Source: Paenibacillus apiarius (GTDB lineage: Bacteria > Bacillota > Bacilli > Paenibacillales > Paenibacillaceae). Taken from it: 64,000 bases of DNA. Under the pieces are notes generated by a model. The model was not told where the DNA came from. It worked only from the letters and a program-made list of their open reading frames with translations, and ran no database searches. The stretch covers positions 4,774,001 through 4,838,000 of the forward strand of contig NZ_JAFFHZ010000001.1 of assembly GCF_017052585.1 (NCBI RefSeq), read 5' to 3'. Of this stretch, positions 26,298 to 34,270 are shown in pieces; positions within the stretch are counted from its first letter, which is position 1, and each line of letters opens with the position of its first letter. Both the position numbers and the translations under genes were made by a program.

Positions 26298-28796
26298 ATG
26301 ATGTCGAACCACAAAAAAATTGTCATTGTCGGCGGTGTCGCCGGAGGCGCGACCGCTGCGGCAAGATTGCGGCGCTTGGACGAAAGGTCCCATATCGTGC
26401 TGTTCGAGCGGGGAGAGCATATTTCATTCGCGAACTGCGGACTGCCTTACCATATCGGCAACGTCATTCCGAAGCGGGAAGCGCTGCTCGTGCAGACGGC
26501 GGAAGGAATGTCGAAGAAGTTCAATCTTGATATCCGGCCATTGAACGAGGTTACGGGCATCGATTGGGAGCGCAAGGTCGTCGCTGTGCGCAACGTGAAG
26601 ACAGGGGAGAATTACGAGGAATCGTATGACGAGCTGATTCTATCTCCGGGGGCGAAGCCGATTGTGCCGCCAATTGAAGGCTTCAACGAGGCGAAACACG
26701 TATTTACGCTGCGCAATATCCCGGATACCGATCGCATCAAGCAATTCGTGGATGAAGCAGGACCGAAGCAAGCGCTTATCGTTGGCGGCGGCTTTATCGG
26801 CTTGGAGATGGCCGAGAATTTGCACCTGCGCGGCATTCAAGTAACCATCGTGGAGATGGCCAATCAAGTAATGGCGCCGCTGGACCCGGAAATGGCCGCG
26901 ATGGTGCACAGCCATCTGCGGGATAAAGGAGTTCGGCTCATCCTGAACGACGGGCTGTCGTCTTTCATGGAGGAAGGACGCAAGGTGAAGCTGGGGAGCG
27001 GCAGAATCTTGGAGACAGACATGACGATCCTGTCGATTGGCGTGCGTCCCGAACACGAGTTGGCGAAAGCAGCGGGACTGGCGCTGGGCAGCCGCGGCGG
27101 CATCGTGGTCAATGAGCAGCTGCGTACGGAAGATCCGCATATTTGGGCCATTGGCGATGCCATTGAAGTGAAGGATTATATTCAACAGACGCCGGCGATG
27201 ATCCCGCTCGCATGGCCGGCCAATCGGCAGGGAAGACTTGTGGCGGATCATATCTATGGCAAGGGGCGCCCGTATCGGGGGACATTGGGCACGTCTGTCG
27301 CGAAAGTGTTCGACTTGACCGTGGCAGTCACGGGCAACAACGAGAAGACGCTGAAGCGGCTTGGAACTGCATACGAAGCGGTGCACATTCATCCGGCTTC
27401 CCATGCCAGCTACTATCCGGGCGGATTTCCGGTATCGTTGAAAATGACGTTCGACAAGGAGACCGGGGAGATCTACGGTGTGCAGGGCGTTGGCATGAAC
27501 GGCGTGGAGAAGCGGATTGACGTGATCGCGACCGCCATTAAAGGCAAGCTGACGGTGCATGATCTGCCGGATCTGGAGCTTGCTTACGCGCCGCCGTATT
27601 CTTCGGCAAAGGATCCGGTGAACATGCTCGGCTATGTCGCTTCCAATGTGGCGGACGGCGTGCTGGACGTCGTTCATTACGACCGTATCGACGAGCTGAT
27701 TCGGAACGGCGCAACGCTGGTTGATGTCCGGGAGCCGGTGGAACGCGAGTCCGGCTTCATTGCGGGCTCGATCAATATTCCGCTTGGTGAACTGCGCTCG
27801 CGCCTGCACGAGCTGCCTGCCGGCGAGCCGATCTATGTCAGCTGCCAAGTCGGGCTGCGCGGTTACTTGGCTGCCCGGATGTTGGAGCAGCACGGCTTCA
27901 AAGCGATTAATGTAAGCGGCGGATATAAGACGTATTCAGCGTACTTCGGGAAGCGGGCGCCGGAAGAGGCGCAGGGACGGCACGAGTCCGGATCATCCGC
28001 GCCGCAGGGCGAGCCCGATACGGAGCCGACGCAGTCTGCATTCAGCGACGATCTGCAGGCCCGCTATCACTTGGATGTGTGCGGGCTGCAGTGCCCCGGC
28101 CCGATTAGCCAAGTGTACCAGCTGATGCAGAAGGCGGAGGACGGAGACGTAATCGAGGTGTCCGTTACCGATCCGGCGTTTCCGCAGGACATTGCGGCTT
28201 GGTGCGGCAAAACGGGGAACGCGCTGCTAAAGCAGGTAGCGGAGAAGGACAAAATCCGCGTCTGGCTGCGAAAGGGCGCAGCTGCCGCGAGTCCGGCCGC
28301 GGCCTCCGGCAATGAACCGAAGGGCGAGAAGGGCGCGACGCTCGTCGTGTTCAATCAAGATTTGGATAAAGCGATCGCTTCCTTCATCATTGCGACCGGG
28401 GCTGCAGCGATGGGAAAAAAGGTGACGATGTTTTTCACCTTCTGGGGGCTGAATGTGCTGCGCAAGGCGAATGCGCCGCGCTTGGACAAAGACTTCATGG
28501 AGCGGATGTTCGGGAAAATGATGCCGCAAGGACCGGACGCGCTGCCGATCTCCAATATGAACATGGCAGGCATGGGAGCGCAGATGATTAAGCGCGTCAT
28601 GAAAAAGAAGAATGTGGATAGCCTTGAGACACTGATGCGCAATGCAATGGAGCTCGGCGTGGAGCTGGTGGCTTGCTCTATGTCGATGGATGTGATGGGC
28701 ATTCAGGCGGAAGAACTGATTGACGGCGTTACGATCGGCGGTGTCGCCACCTATTTGGGCAAGGCGGAAGATGCCAACCTGAACCTGTTCGTGTAG
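26298..28796 (+). CDS. Four-domain CoA-disulfide/persulfide reductase (FAD-reductase + rhodanese + TusA + DsrE)
   Basis: 832 aa. Residues 1-450 are a pyridine nucleotide-disulfide reductase with the FAD motif IVIVGGVAGGATAAARLRRL and the single redox Cys47 in SFANCGLPYHIG, as in CoADR. Next is a rhodanese domain (about 465-560) with catalytic Cys516 in YVSCQVGLRGY. Then comes a TusA-like domain with LDVCGLQCPGP (Cys595, Cys599). The C-terminal DsrE-like domain (about 670-832) begins TLVVFNQDLDKAIASFIIAT. The set would reduce CoA-SSH, pass sulfur between persulfide-carrying cysteines and detoxify sulfide. GGAGAGG at 26284-26290 fits ATG 26298 or 26301. Upstream is a CsoR/CstR-type operator. 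It appears monocistronic. Confidence 0.93.
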   Translation: MMSNHKKIVIVGGVAGGATAAARLRRLDERSHIVLFERGEHISFANCGLPYHIGNVIPKREALLVQTAEGMSKKFNLDIRPLNEVTGIDWERKVVAVRNVKTGENYEESYDELILSPGAKPIVPPIEGFNEAKHVFTLRNIPDTDRIKQFVDEAGPKQALIVGGGFIGLEMAENLHLRGIQVTIVEMANQVMAPLDPEMAAMVHSHLRDKGVRLILNDGLSSFMEEGRKVKLGSGRILETDMTILSIGVRPEHELAKAAGLALGSRGGIVVNEQLRTEDPHIWAIGDAIEVKDYIQQTPAMIPLAWPANRQGRLVADHIYGKGRPYRGTLGTSVAKVFDLTVAVTGNNEKTLKRLGTAYEAVHIHPASHASYYPGGFPVSLKMTFDKETGEIYGVQGVGMNGVEKRIDVIATAIKGKLTVHDLPDLELAYAPPYSSAKDPVNMLGYVASNVADGVLDVVHYDRIDELIRNGATLVDVREPVERESGFIAGSINIPLGELRSRLHELPAGEPIYVSCQVGLRGYLAARMLEQHGFKAINVSGGYKTYSAYFGKRAPEEAQGRHESGSSAPQGEPDTEPTQSAFSDDLQARYHLDVCGLQCPGPISQVYQLMQKAEDGDVIEVSVTDPAFPQDIAAWCGKTGNALLKQVAEKDKIRVWLRKGAAAASPAAASGNEPKGEKGATLVVFNQDLDKAIASFIIATGAAAMGKKVTMFFTFWGLNVLRKANAPRLDKDFMERMFGKMMPQGPDALPISNMNMAGMGAQMIKRVMKKKNVDSLETLMRNAMELGVELVACSMSMDVMGIQAEELIDGVTIGGVATYLGKAEDANLNLFV

Positions 28797-28850
28797 AATA
28801 TTCGCGGCAAGCAAACGATACAGCAATAGCCTATTTCTGAGATTCACGAA

Positions 28851-28879
28851 GCCTGCATCGGAGGATGCGGGCTTTTTTT
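28851..28879 (+). terminator. Terminator after the persulfide reductase gene
   Basis: GCCTGCATC (28851-28859) pairs with GATGCGGGC (28864-28872) over a GGAG loop, followed by seven T. Confidence 0.9.
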
Positions 28880-29163
28880 ATAGCAAGAAACGGTACATAA
28901 TACGCACATTATTGTCATCCTTTAGTTCAGATTCGGGACATGCAGTGCGGTGAAGGAGCATGCGAAAGATAGAGGAACCATCATGGCGATCGGGTGTCTG
29001 ACGCTGGTGGAGAAAGAGAGGCTGGCAAAGTAAGAATGGTCCTGCGCGGGGACGAAGCAGCGATCGGGAAATCCGGGGTTCCTCCGTTTATTGTTGGAAC
29101 TTAGTCAAGTACCCAGGAATATACAGATAATGTAATGAAATAAATATGAAAAGAGGTATTTAA

Positions 29164-29445
29164 ATGATTTATAATCAATACCACCATTGTAATTCTCCAA
29201 CAAGAGCACCTTTTTCCAACTTAATCGGTCAATTTTACACAATTGCCAATCCTATCCCCTTAATGAATGGTTATGTAATTCCTCAGAGCACACGGGTGTT
29301 TATCCACACTGTAACATATCTGCCTTCAGGTGAAGAGTCAGTTACAATCGTGTTTCCGATGCAATCGGGAGGCACTTGCGTCTCAGGTGCAACAAAAGTT
29401 AATGCAAGCCAACTTCTAGGCAGTCCCGTACAAACCATTCAATAA
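29164..29445 (+). CDS. Small unknown protein (93 aa)
   Basis: 93 aa, AAAAGAGG upstream of ATG 29164. No signal peptide or membrane helix; rich in Thr, Ser and Pro, with a predicted beta-strand core (STRVFIHTVTYLPSG...SVTIVFPM). The codon use is AT-rich compared with the persulfide reductase gene before it. I recognise no family. It is the first of a run of orphan genes in an AT-rich patch to about 31.5 kb. The 28880-29163 gap before it has no gene. Confidence 0.6.
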   Translation: MIYNQYHHCNSPTRAPFSNLIGQFYTIANPIPLMNGYVIPQSTRVFIHTVTYLPSGEESVTIVFPMQSGGTCVSGATKVNASQLLGSPVQTIQ

Positions 29446-29556
29446 TTGAAATCCAACCGAGATACCAGCTACTGCAAGACCACTGGGGGCGGGTTTAAGT
29501 TATTTTTCGCAATAAATAAATACAAACTGCTTAAAGAACTGGTGATGGCCAGTTCT

Positions 29557-29823
29557 TTATTTGTTTAATCCAAGTCTGCTTCGGCCAACTGTGAATAACG
29601 CACGATCGGCAAGGGCGATGGCATCTAACGCAACATCTTCGTCGATCTGACGATGAACGTTATCAATGGCCTCCAAGATCTCAACGGTCGCTGTGACTAA
29701 GGTGCTCCTTACCCCTTGTAACTGCTCAAGGATTTCGTTGAGCTTATCATTGATGTGGCCGTGGGCCATTATGGTCGTAATAGCATTAATGGTCCCAGCA
29801 GCGGCGGAGCAGCGCCAGCCCAA
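29557..29823 (-). CDS. Short helical unknown protein, possibly a gene fragment
   Basis: An open frame of 88 codons; an internal ATG at 29769 (MAHGHINDKLNEILEQLQ) may be the true start, giving 71 aa. The sequence is amphipathic helix throughout (VRSTLVTATVEILEAIDNVHRQIDEDVALDAI). A Gly/Ala-rich lead-in and another frame with a hydrophobic stretch lie just upstream (29786-29971), so this may be the middle of a longer, decayed protein. No family is recognised. Confidence 0.35.
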   Translation of the reverse strand: MGWRCSAAAGTINAITTIMAHGHINDKLNEILEQLQGVRSTLVTATVEILEAIDNVHRQIDEDVALDAIALADRALFTVGRSRLGLNK

Positions 29824-29963
29824 CTAAATAAACCACCATTATAACCATATAAAATTGGAAATAAAGGGAGGAGCCGTGATAACAGCCCAGAGCAAATTCT
29901 AGGCAGGCGCATAGGTATATCTTAATTGCTTTAATTATTCTTTCGGGAGTGTGAAATTTCAGA

Positions 29964-30350
29964 ATGAGCATGATAACACCGATGATGAGCGAAAATGCAA
30001 GCGTAAGTTCAGCATGTGGTCACGATCTTGGCATGTGTAATCATATCGGCTGGCCTCCTCAAGCTCAACCAAGCCCGCCGTTTATTCCTAACCCGCCTAC
30101 TCCTCAAGATTTAATTCCGTGCGTTAATGGGTGGGCATATTTTTGGACGAATACTCATTTGGGTAATTTCTGGATGTTCATTCGAAAAGTTGTTATTGGA
30201 ACCTCTAATGAAGTAGTCGGCTGTGTTTTGTTACAAGATCAGTCTGGACAGCCGAGATACTACATCATTGAAATAAATCTTGAATATATAACCTCTCACT
30301 TATGTAATCTACAAGACATATATGCAGCCACAGACTACAAATACGTATAA
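29964..30350 (+). CDS. Unknown small Pro-rich protein with a W/F/Y-rich core
   Basis: 128 aa. A Cys/His-containing N-terminus (CGHDLGMCNHIGWPPQ) and a proline linker (QPSPPFIPNPPTPQD) lead into CVNGWAYFWTNTHLGNFWMF and ...GCVLLQDQSGQPRYYIIEINL. That pattern, NGW-Y-W...FWF then a G-hydrophobic patch, resembles small Bacillus/Paenibacillus proteins often labelled hypothetical or 'transporter' without evidence. No signal peptide. The start is uncertain (ATG 29964 or 29970; the CGGGAGTG site is distant). Confidence 0.55.
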   Translation: MSMITPMMSENASVSSACGHDLGMCNHIGWPPQAQPSPPFIPNPPTPQDLIPCVNGWAYFWTNTHLGNFWMFIRKVVIGTSNEVVGCVLLQDQSGQPRYYIIEINLEYITSHLCNLQDIYAATDYKYV

Positions 30351-30517
30351 CTAATTTAAGAAATTACAATTGTTCGAGACCGGACCAAGATTTATTGCCT
30401 TGGTGAAGTTGGCTTAATTCAGCGATCCCTGAATGGAACTGGAGCTGATATCAAGAGAGTATCCGCAGTCGCAGAAGAGTACGGTAGAGGACCCCCCTCT
30501 TAATTCCCCCTAATTCT

Positions 30518-31453
30518 TTATTTGACAAAGGCCGTTGTGTTGTCCTGATAGAAAAAACCACAAAAATGCGTATAATTCTCTCGGCAAATGTTAGTTGGAT
30601 CTAAATCAGGTTCCAGAAAGAAAGCTTTCTTAACAATGGGACGCCCACACTCATCTGTGTATCTAGCTGGTGTGCCTCCTCGTTTGTGGCCCCACATATA
30701 ACCGGGCCCGCCCGTGACAAGCCGGTAAAAGTGAAAATCGTTCGCTGGCCAAACCACGCATGCAATAGTCAAAGTGTTTGGCTGGCACCCATCCTTCCAA
30801 CCATCAGCGTGTAGACCCGCTATTACTTCACTACAGGTCATTTCCCTTGCTGGACGGCCTCCGTGTAGGCCAGGGCGTGCATAGCGGCGCTGCGCCAGAT
30901 GATTGCTGGCGAAGCAATAGCAATTATTCTGACTGACATACTGGGTCATATTGAAAAGGTCTACATTCGCATCAAAGTAATTGTTATCGCATAAGATCCA
31001 GGGTATATTAATGGAACGACTGACTTCCCCATTTTCACTAGTAGTATCTGTGTCTGGTTCGACAACTTCACGAGACGATGGTACTAATTTGACACCTTTT
31101 GCAGCCACTTCACGCAGTTCGTCTCTTAATTTACTGCCTTTCTTTTCTGATGTTTGCAAAAGCCACTCAGCAGCAGGGGCTCGTCTCGCCGGCTTGCTCC
31201 CGACTCGGAACTCCCTAGGAAATGGACTTTCCAATGCCCGATTGGTCCTGTTCCAAATGCCCTCATCCGTCTTAATTTCCCGGATAATCAATCCGCCATA
31301 ACCAAGGCCTATCACCTCGTCAGGAGTATGCACGGGTGAAATTTGTGCCGGATCGGAAGTTAACATATCAAGCAGTTCCTTCTCTTCTGCTTCAGACAAA
31401 AGCCATTTAGGATTGGGCATCCCGGAAAAGATATCCAACTCTACTTCTAGCAT
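30518..31453 (-). CDS. Unknown two-part protein with a cysteine-peptidase-like C-terminal domain
   Basis: 311 aa from ATG 31453, which has GGAGGA eight bases upstream. The N-terminal third begins with LEVELDIFSGMPNPKWLLSE, a motif seen at the head of many unrelated-looking bacterial hypotheticals. The C-terminal half (from about residue 155) has NNCYCFASN, CSEVIAGLHADGW, then DFHFYRL and MWGHKRGGTPARYTD. A Cys followed by two His-containing motifs in this order is the layout of papain-fold/NlpC-like enzymes. The catalytic set would be the NNCYCF Cys and the DFHFYR or WGHK His. There is no signal peptide. It is divergent from apbE. Function unproven. Confidence 0.65.
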   Translation of the reverse strand: MLEVELDIFSGMPNPKWLLSEAEEKELLDMLTSDPAQISPVHTPDEVIGLGYGGLIIREIKTDEGIWNRTNRALESPFPREFRVGSKPARRAPAAEWLLQTSEKKGSKLRDELREVAAKGVKLVPSSREVVEPDTDTTSENGEVSRSINIPWILCDNNYFDANVDLFNMTQYVSQNNCYCFASNHLAQRRYARPGLHGGRPAREMTCSEVIAGLHADGWKDGCQPNTLTIACVVWPANDFHFYRLVTGGPGYMWGHKRGGTPARYTDECGRPIVKKAFFLEPDLDPTNICRENYTHFCGFFYQDNTTAFVK

Positions 31454-31775
31454 GATCAATGTCCTCCAATGTCTTATCAATTTCTCCTGGCAGGCGCCAC
31501 CGCCTTATTTCCCCAAGAGGCGGGGGGATGCTCTTTTTTTATATTGTCGCGGTTCTAGGTATTCTATACGCAGGCTAGGTAACAATCTTTGATAAGATGC
31601 GTATTAACGAAATAACCGTTACGATGAAAAATCTGGAATTTCGCTATGCCGGCAGTATAAGCGCAATATGTAAGTATGGAGCAAGGTGAAGATGATATTT
31701 ATCACATACATCCATGTGCCACATCGACGATAATTTTGATGGTTTTCAAGATTTCGTGAGGAGGCTTTCATTGAT

Positions 31776-32858
31776 ATGACGAACAGTAAAAAGGTGAAAA
31801 TAGCAGGGGCGGCATTTCTTCTGTTCGTAGTGACAGGCATTGGATATTTTCTATGGAGTAACGATTCCGTGTTCAGCAAGAAAGAGCCGCCGAATGCGCT
31901 TGTGACCAAAACCCTTTTTAAATTCGATACGATGATTAGTTTGAAGTTGTATGGTGATAAAGCGTCGGAAAAGCATCTTATGGAAATCGAGAAGATGCTG
32001 GATCAAATCGATCAACAGATTAATATGAACAATCATGCGAGTGAAATCCATCAGGTGAATGCGGCCGCAGGAAAACAAGCGGTAAAAGTCTCACAAGGTA
32101 CGTTCGATCTGGTGAAAGTGTCCGTGGACTATGCCGTGGATACAAAAGGTGCCTTTGATCCGAGTATCGGTTCGCTAGTCAGTCTATGGAAGATTGGAAA
32201 TGGCGGAGAGCACCCCCCGGCTGCAAGTCTTATTCAACAGGCAAAGTCGCTCGTAAACTATCGAGACATAGAGATGGATGCGAAAAATGTAACGATCAAG
32301 CTAGCCAAAGCAGGTATGTCTATCGATCTCGGAGGGATTGGCAAAGGGTACGCAGCAGACCTGGCGGCTAATTATCTGCGTCAAGAGAAGGTGGAGAGTG
32401 CGATTATCGATCTCGGCGGCAGCAGTATTATCGCGATTGGCAGCAAACCTACAGGGGAACCATGGCGCATTGGACTTCAAGACCCAGACCGGGAGCGGGG
32501 GGAACGATTAGCCGTCATTCAGCTTCAAGATGAGACGATTGATTCTTCAGGCGTGTATGAACGGTTCTTTATGGATAACGGGGTTCGATATCATCATATT
32601 CTAGATCCGGAGACAGGATCTCCTACACAGAATGGGATCAAGAGTGTAACGATTATCGGTGGAACCGCTACGGATGCCGATGTACTCTCTACGGCAGCCG
32701 TTATTATGGGACTGGAAGATGGGCTGGCTTATATTCAGCAAAAGCCTGACGTAGAAGCGATGTTCATTATGGAGGATAACAAGGTTTATGTGACATCGGG
32801 CTTGCAAGGGAAAATTAAGTTAACGAATACGAGATATACCGTCGTTGATACGAACTGA
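31776..32858 (+). CDS. apbE: ApbE-family FAD:protein FMN transferase
   Basis: 360 aa. One N-terminal membrane anchor (about 9-27) without lipobox, then the ApbE domain: FDTMISLKLYGD, DPSIGSLVSLW, SIDLGGIGKGYAADLA (FAD/flavin-binding Gly loop) and, near the end, GTATDADVLSTAAVIMG with the metal-binding Asp/Thr. It transfers FMN to Thr in extracellular flavoproteins, for example in extracellular electron transfer. No acceptor protein is seen nearby. ATG 31776 follows GTGAGGAGG. It is monocistronic and divergent from the cysteine-peptidase-like gene. Confidence 0.94.
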   Translation: MTNSKKVKIAGAAFLLFVVTGIGYFLWSNDSVFSKKEPPNALVTKTLFKFDTMISLKLYGDKASEKHLMEIEKMLDQIDQQINMNNHASEIHQVNAAAGKQAVKVSQGTFDLVKVSVDYAVDTKGAFDPSIGSLVSLWKIGNGGEHPPAASLIQQAKSLVNYRDIEMDAKNVTIKLAKAGMSIDLGGIGKGYAADLAANYLRQEKVESAIIDLGGSSIIAIGSKPTGEPWRIGLQDPDRERGERLAVIQLQDETIDSSGVYERFFMDNGVRYHHILDPETGSPTQNGIKSVTIIGGTATDADVLSTAAVIMGLEDGLAYIQQKPDVEAMFIMEDNKVYVTSGLQGKIKLTNTRYTVVDTN

Positions 32859-32901
32859 CCCAGTTGTTGGGTGGATTTTGGGGGGGACGAGCGATAGGAG
32901 T

Positions 32902-32940
32902 TGTATTGAACTTGAAGGCGAAGTTCAATACAGCTTTTTT
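32902..32940 (+). terminator. Terminator after apbE
   Basis: TGTATTGAACTT (32902-32913) pairs perfectly with AAGTTCAATACA (32921-32932), and T's follow. Confidence 0.92.
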
Positions 32941-33409
32941 GGCATGCAAAAAAGATTGAAAACGTTTAAAAATCACTGCTCAATCAGGACGCTCATCCGA
33001 TTTCGTCAGGAGAGTTAATTCCGTGGCAATCACCTCGAATTAGTTTACAGGAACTGATACGATTTTTGAATTATATGGAAGTATTGGTCGCAGACAAAAA
33101 CAGGCTACATCATCCATTCCATACAGTTTCATTTCCTGTGAATCCGTGATCGGTTTTCCTCTTATTCTTGCAATCGTTCTATAAATGAATCGGTCTACCT
33201 TTTTCAAATCATACTTTCCAAGAATTTTACTCTTTTTAAACCACCTACTTAATCGCGTGAGGAAGGGGTTGTTTTCTCGTGTGACAGATCATCGCTGTGT
33301 CCCATCCACTGTAGAATATGCAAACCGAACCTAACTCAATACCCCAGAAATTCACAGTATGAGCCACCGTGCATTTACAGGCAATGTCTGCTTAAACTTC
33401 CAATAAGTT
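32941..33409. other. Intergenic stretch without a supported gene
   Basis: About 470 AT-rich bases between the apbE terminator and a gene remnant. No ORF, RNA or operator is supported. It probably contains decayed 5' sequence of the remnant that follows, since that remnant is in an open frame only for its last 72 codons. Confidence 0.5.
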
Positions 33410-33628
33410 TTGCTATACGGGAAAGACACGCTGGCCTTTTCTAAGTATACGCTGGACTCAGGGGGAAGTAAGAAGAAAGGTTTCTTTGACGATGACCTAC
33501 CGGGGCATATCTTTCCAAAATACGTTTTTTGGCATGATGGCGACAAATTGGAATACAGTATTTCAACCTCATCGGATATGACCAGGGAACAGAAGAACGA
33601 AATTCTGAAAGATGCGGTGAAAAAATAA
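33410..33628 (+). pseudogene. C-terminal remnant of a secreted protein of the blaI-regulon family
   Basis: 72 codons opened by TTG, with no ribosome site. The translation lines up with the C-terminal end of the two downstream family members: YGKDTLAFSKYTL matches NGEDFISFQSFHF, then PKYVFWHDGDKLEYSIST matches RNYLFWEGGEKSFQIVT. EQKNEILKDAVKK matches EEDLIKLAKTAVKK. The signal peptide and central region are missing. It lies just upstream of blaI, which suggests an ancestral cluster of three or four copies. Confidence 0.7.
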
Positions 33629-33779
33629 CATTTTGATCCAGCTACAGGTCTTGCGGACAGACTCGTACAGATCTAGAAACAGGATTGTATGGGTTCTTTT
33701 GTAGATCATCATTCCCGCAGGTGGGGCGAATCATTTTTGCATGTAACAAAAACGAGAAAATTTTTCTCTACCAAACATG

Positions 33780-33831
33780 TTGACTTTACCAGACTGCAGT
33801 TGTAGCATAATTCATAACTACATGCGTAGTT
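33780..33831 (+). promoter_or_regulatory. blaI promoter with BlaI-type operator
   Basis: TTGACT at 33780-33785 is a -35. A partial site, ACTGCAGTTGTAG, lies between -35 and the TAGCAT/CATAAT -10. The perfect dyad AACTAC-ATGC-GTAGTT occupies 33816-33831. The same CTACA/TGTAG half-sites recur before the two downstream secreted-protein genes. Autorepression by BlaI is the expected outcome. Confidence 0.75.
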
Positions 33832-33859
33832 TTGCAAATTGATTTTGGAGGTTTTATGC

Positions 33860-34270
33860 ATGAATCAAATACCGTCCATCACGGATGCAGAGTTGGAAAT
33901 TATGCGCGTCTTGTGGACAAATCCGAATTGCCCTTCAAGTGAGGTCGTCAAGAAAATGATGGATCGAATGGGGTGGAGCCCGAATACGACCCGGACGCTC
34001 CTTAGTCGTCTGGTGCAGAAGGAAGCGGCTGGTGCGAAGCTGGAAAAGGGTTCGAAGCGCACCCAATTATTTTATCCGATCATCAGCGAGCAGGAGTACC
34101 TGCGGTCTGAAACTAAATCCTTCATGAAAAAACTGTATGGCGGAGCATTGAAGCCAATGTTGGCCAACTTTTTGCAGGATAAAAAGCTGAATGCGCAAGA
34201 AATCGAGGATCTGAAGGCATTGTTTGACGAAAACCGCAGCGACGGGGAATCGGAAAAGAGAGAGCCCTGA
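33860..34270 (+). CDS. blaI: BlaI/MecI-family repressor
   Basis: 136 aa winged-helix repressor. ITDAELEIMRVLWTNPNCPSSEVVKKM and WSPNTTRTLLSRLVQKE are the family's DNA-binding helices. The C-terminal dimerisation helices follow, with the FMKKLYGGALKPMLANFLQD region where related proteins are cleaved. ATG 33860 is preceded by TTGGAGGT at eight bases. Its TGA overlaps the ATG of the M56 sensor gene, the usual blaI-blaR1 coupling. Likely targets are the ACTACA-NN-TGTAGT dyads in the cluster. There is no beta-lactamase or PBP gene in the window, so the regulated function is something else. Confidence 0.95.
   Translation: MNQIPSITDAELEIMRVLWTNPNCPSSEVVKKMMDRMGWSPNTTRTLLSRLVQKEAAGAKLEKGSKRTQLFYPIISEQEYLRSETKSFMKKLYGGALKPMLANFLQDKKLNAQEIEDLKALFDENRSDGESEKREP

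Noticed and set aside
26640-27893. 417-codon minus-strand ORF opposite the persulfide reductase gene
   Set aside because: It lies antisense to a fully conserved multi-domain enzyme, has no ribosome site or recognisable motif, and its length follows from GC-rich codon bias.
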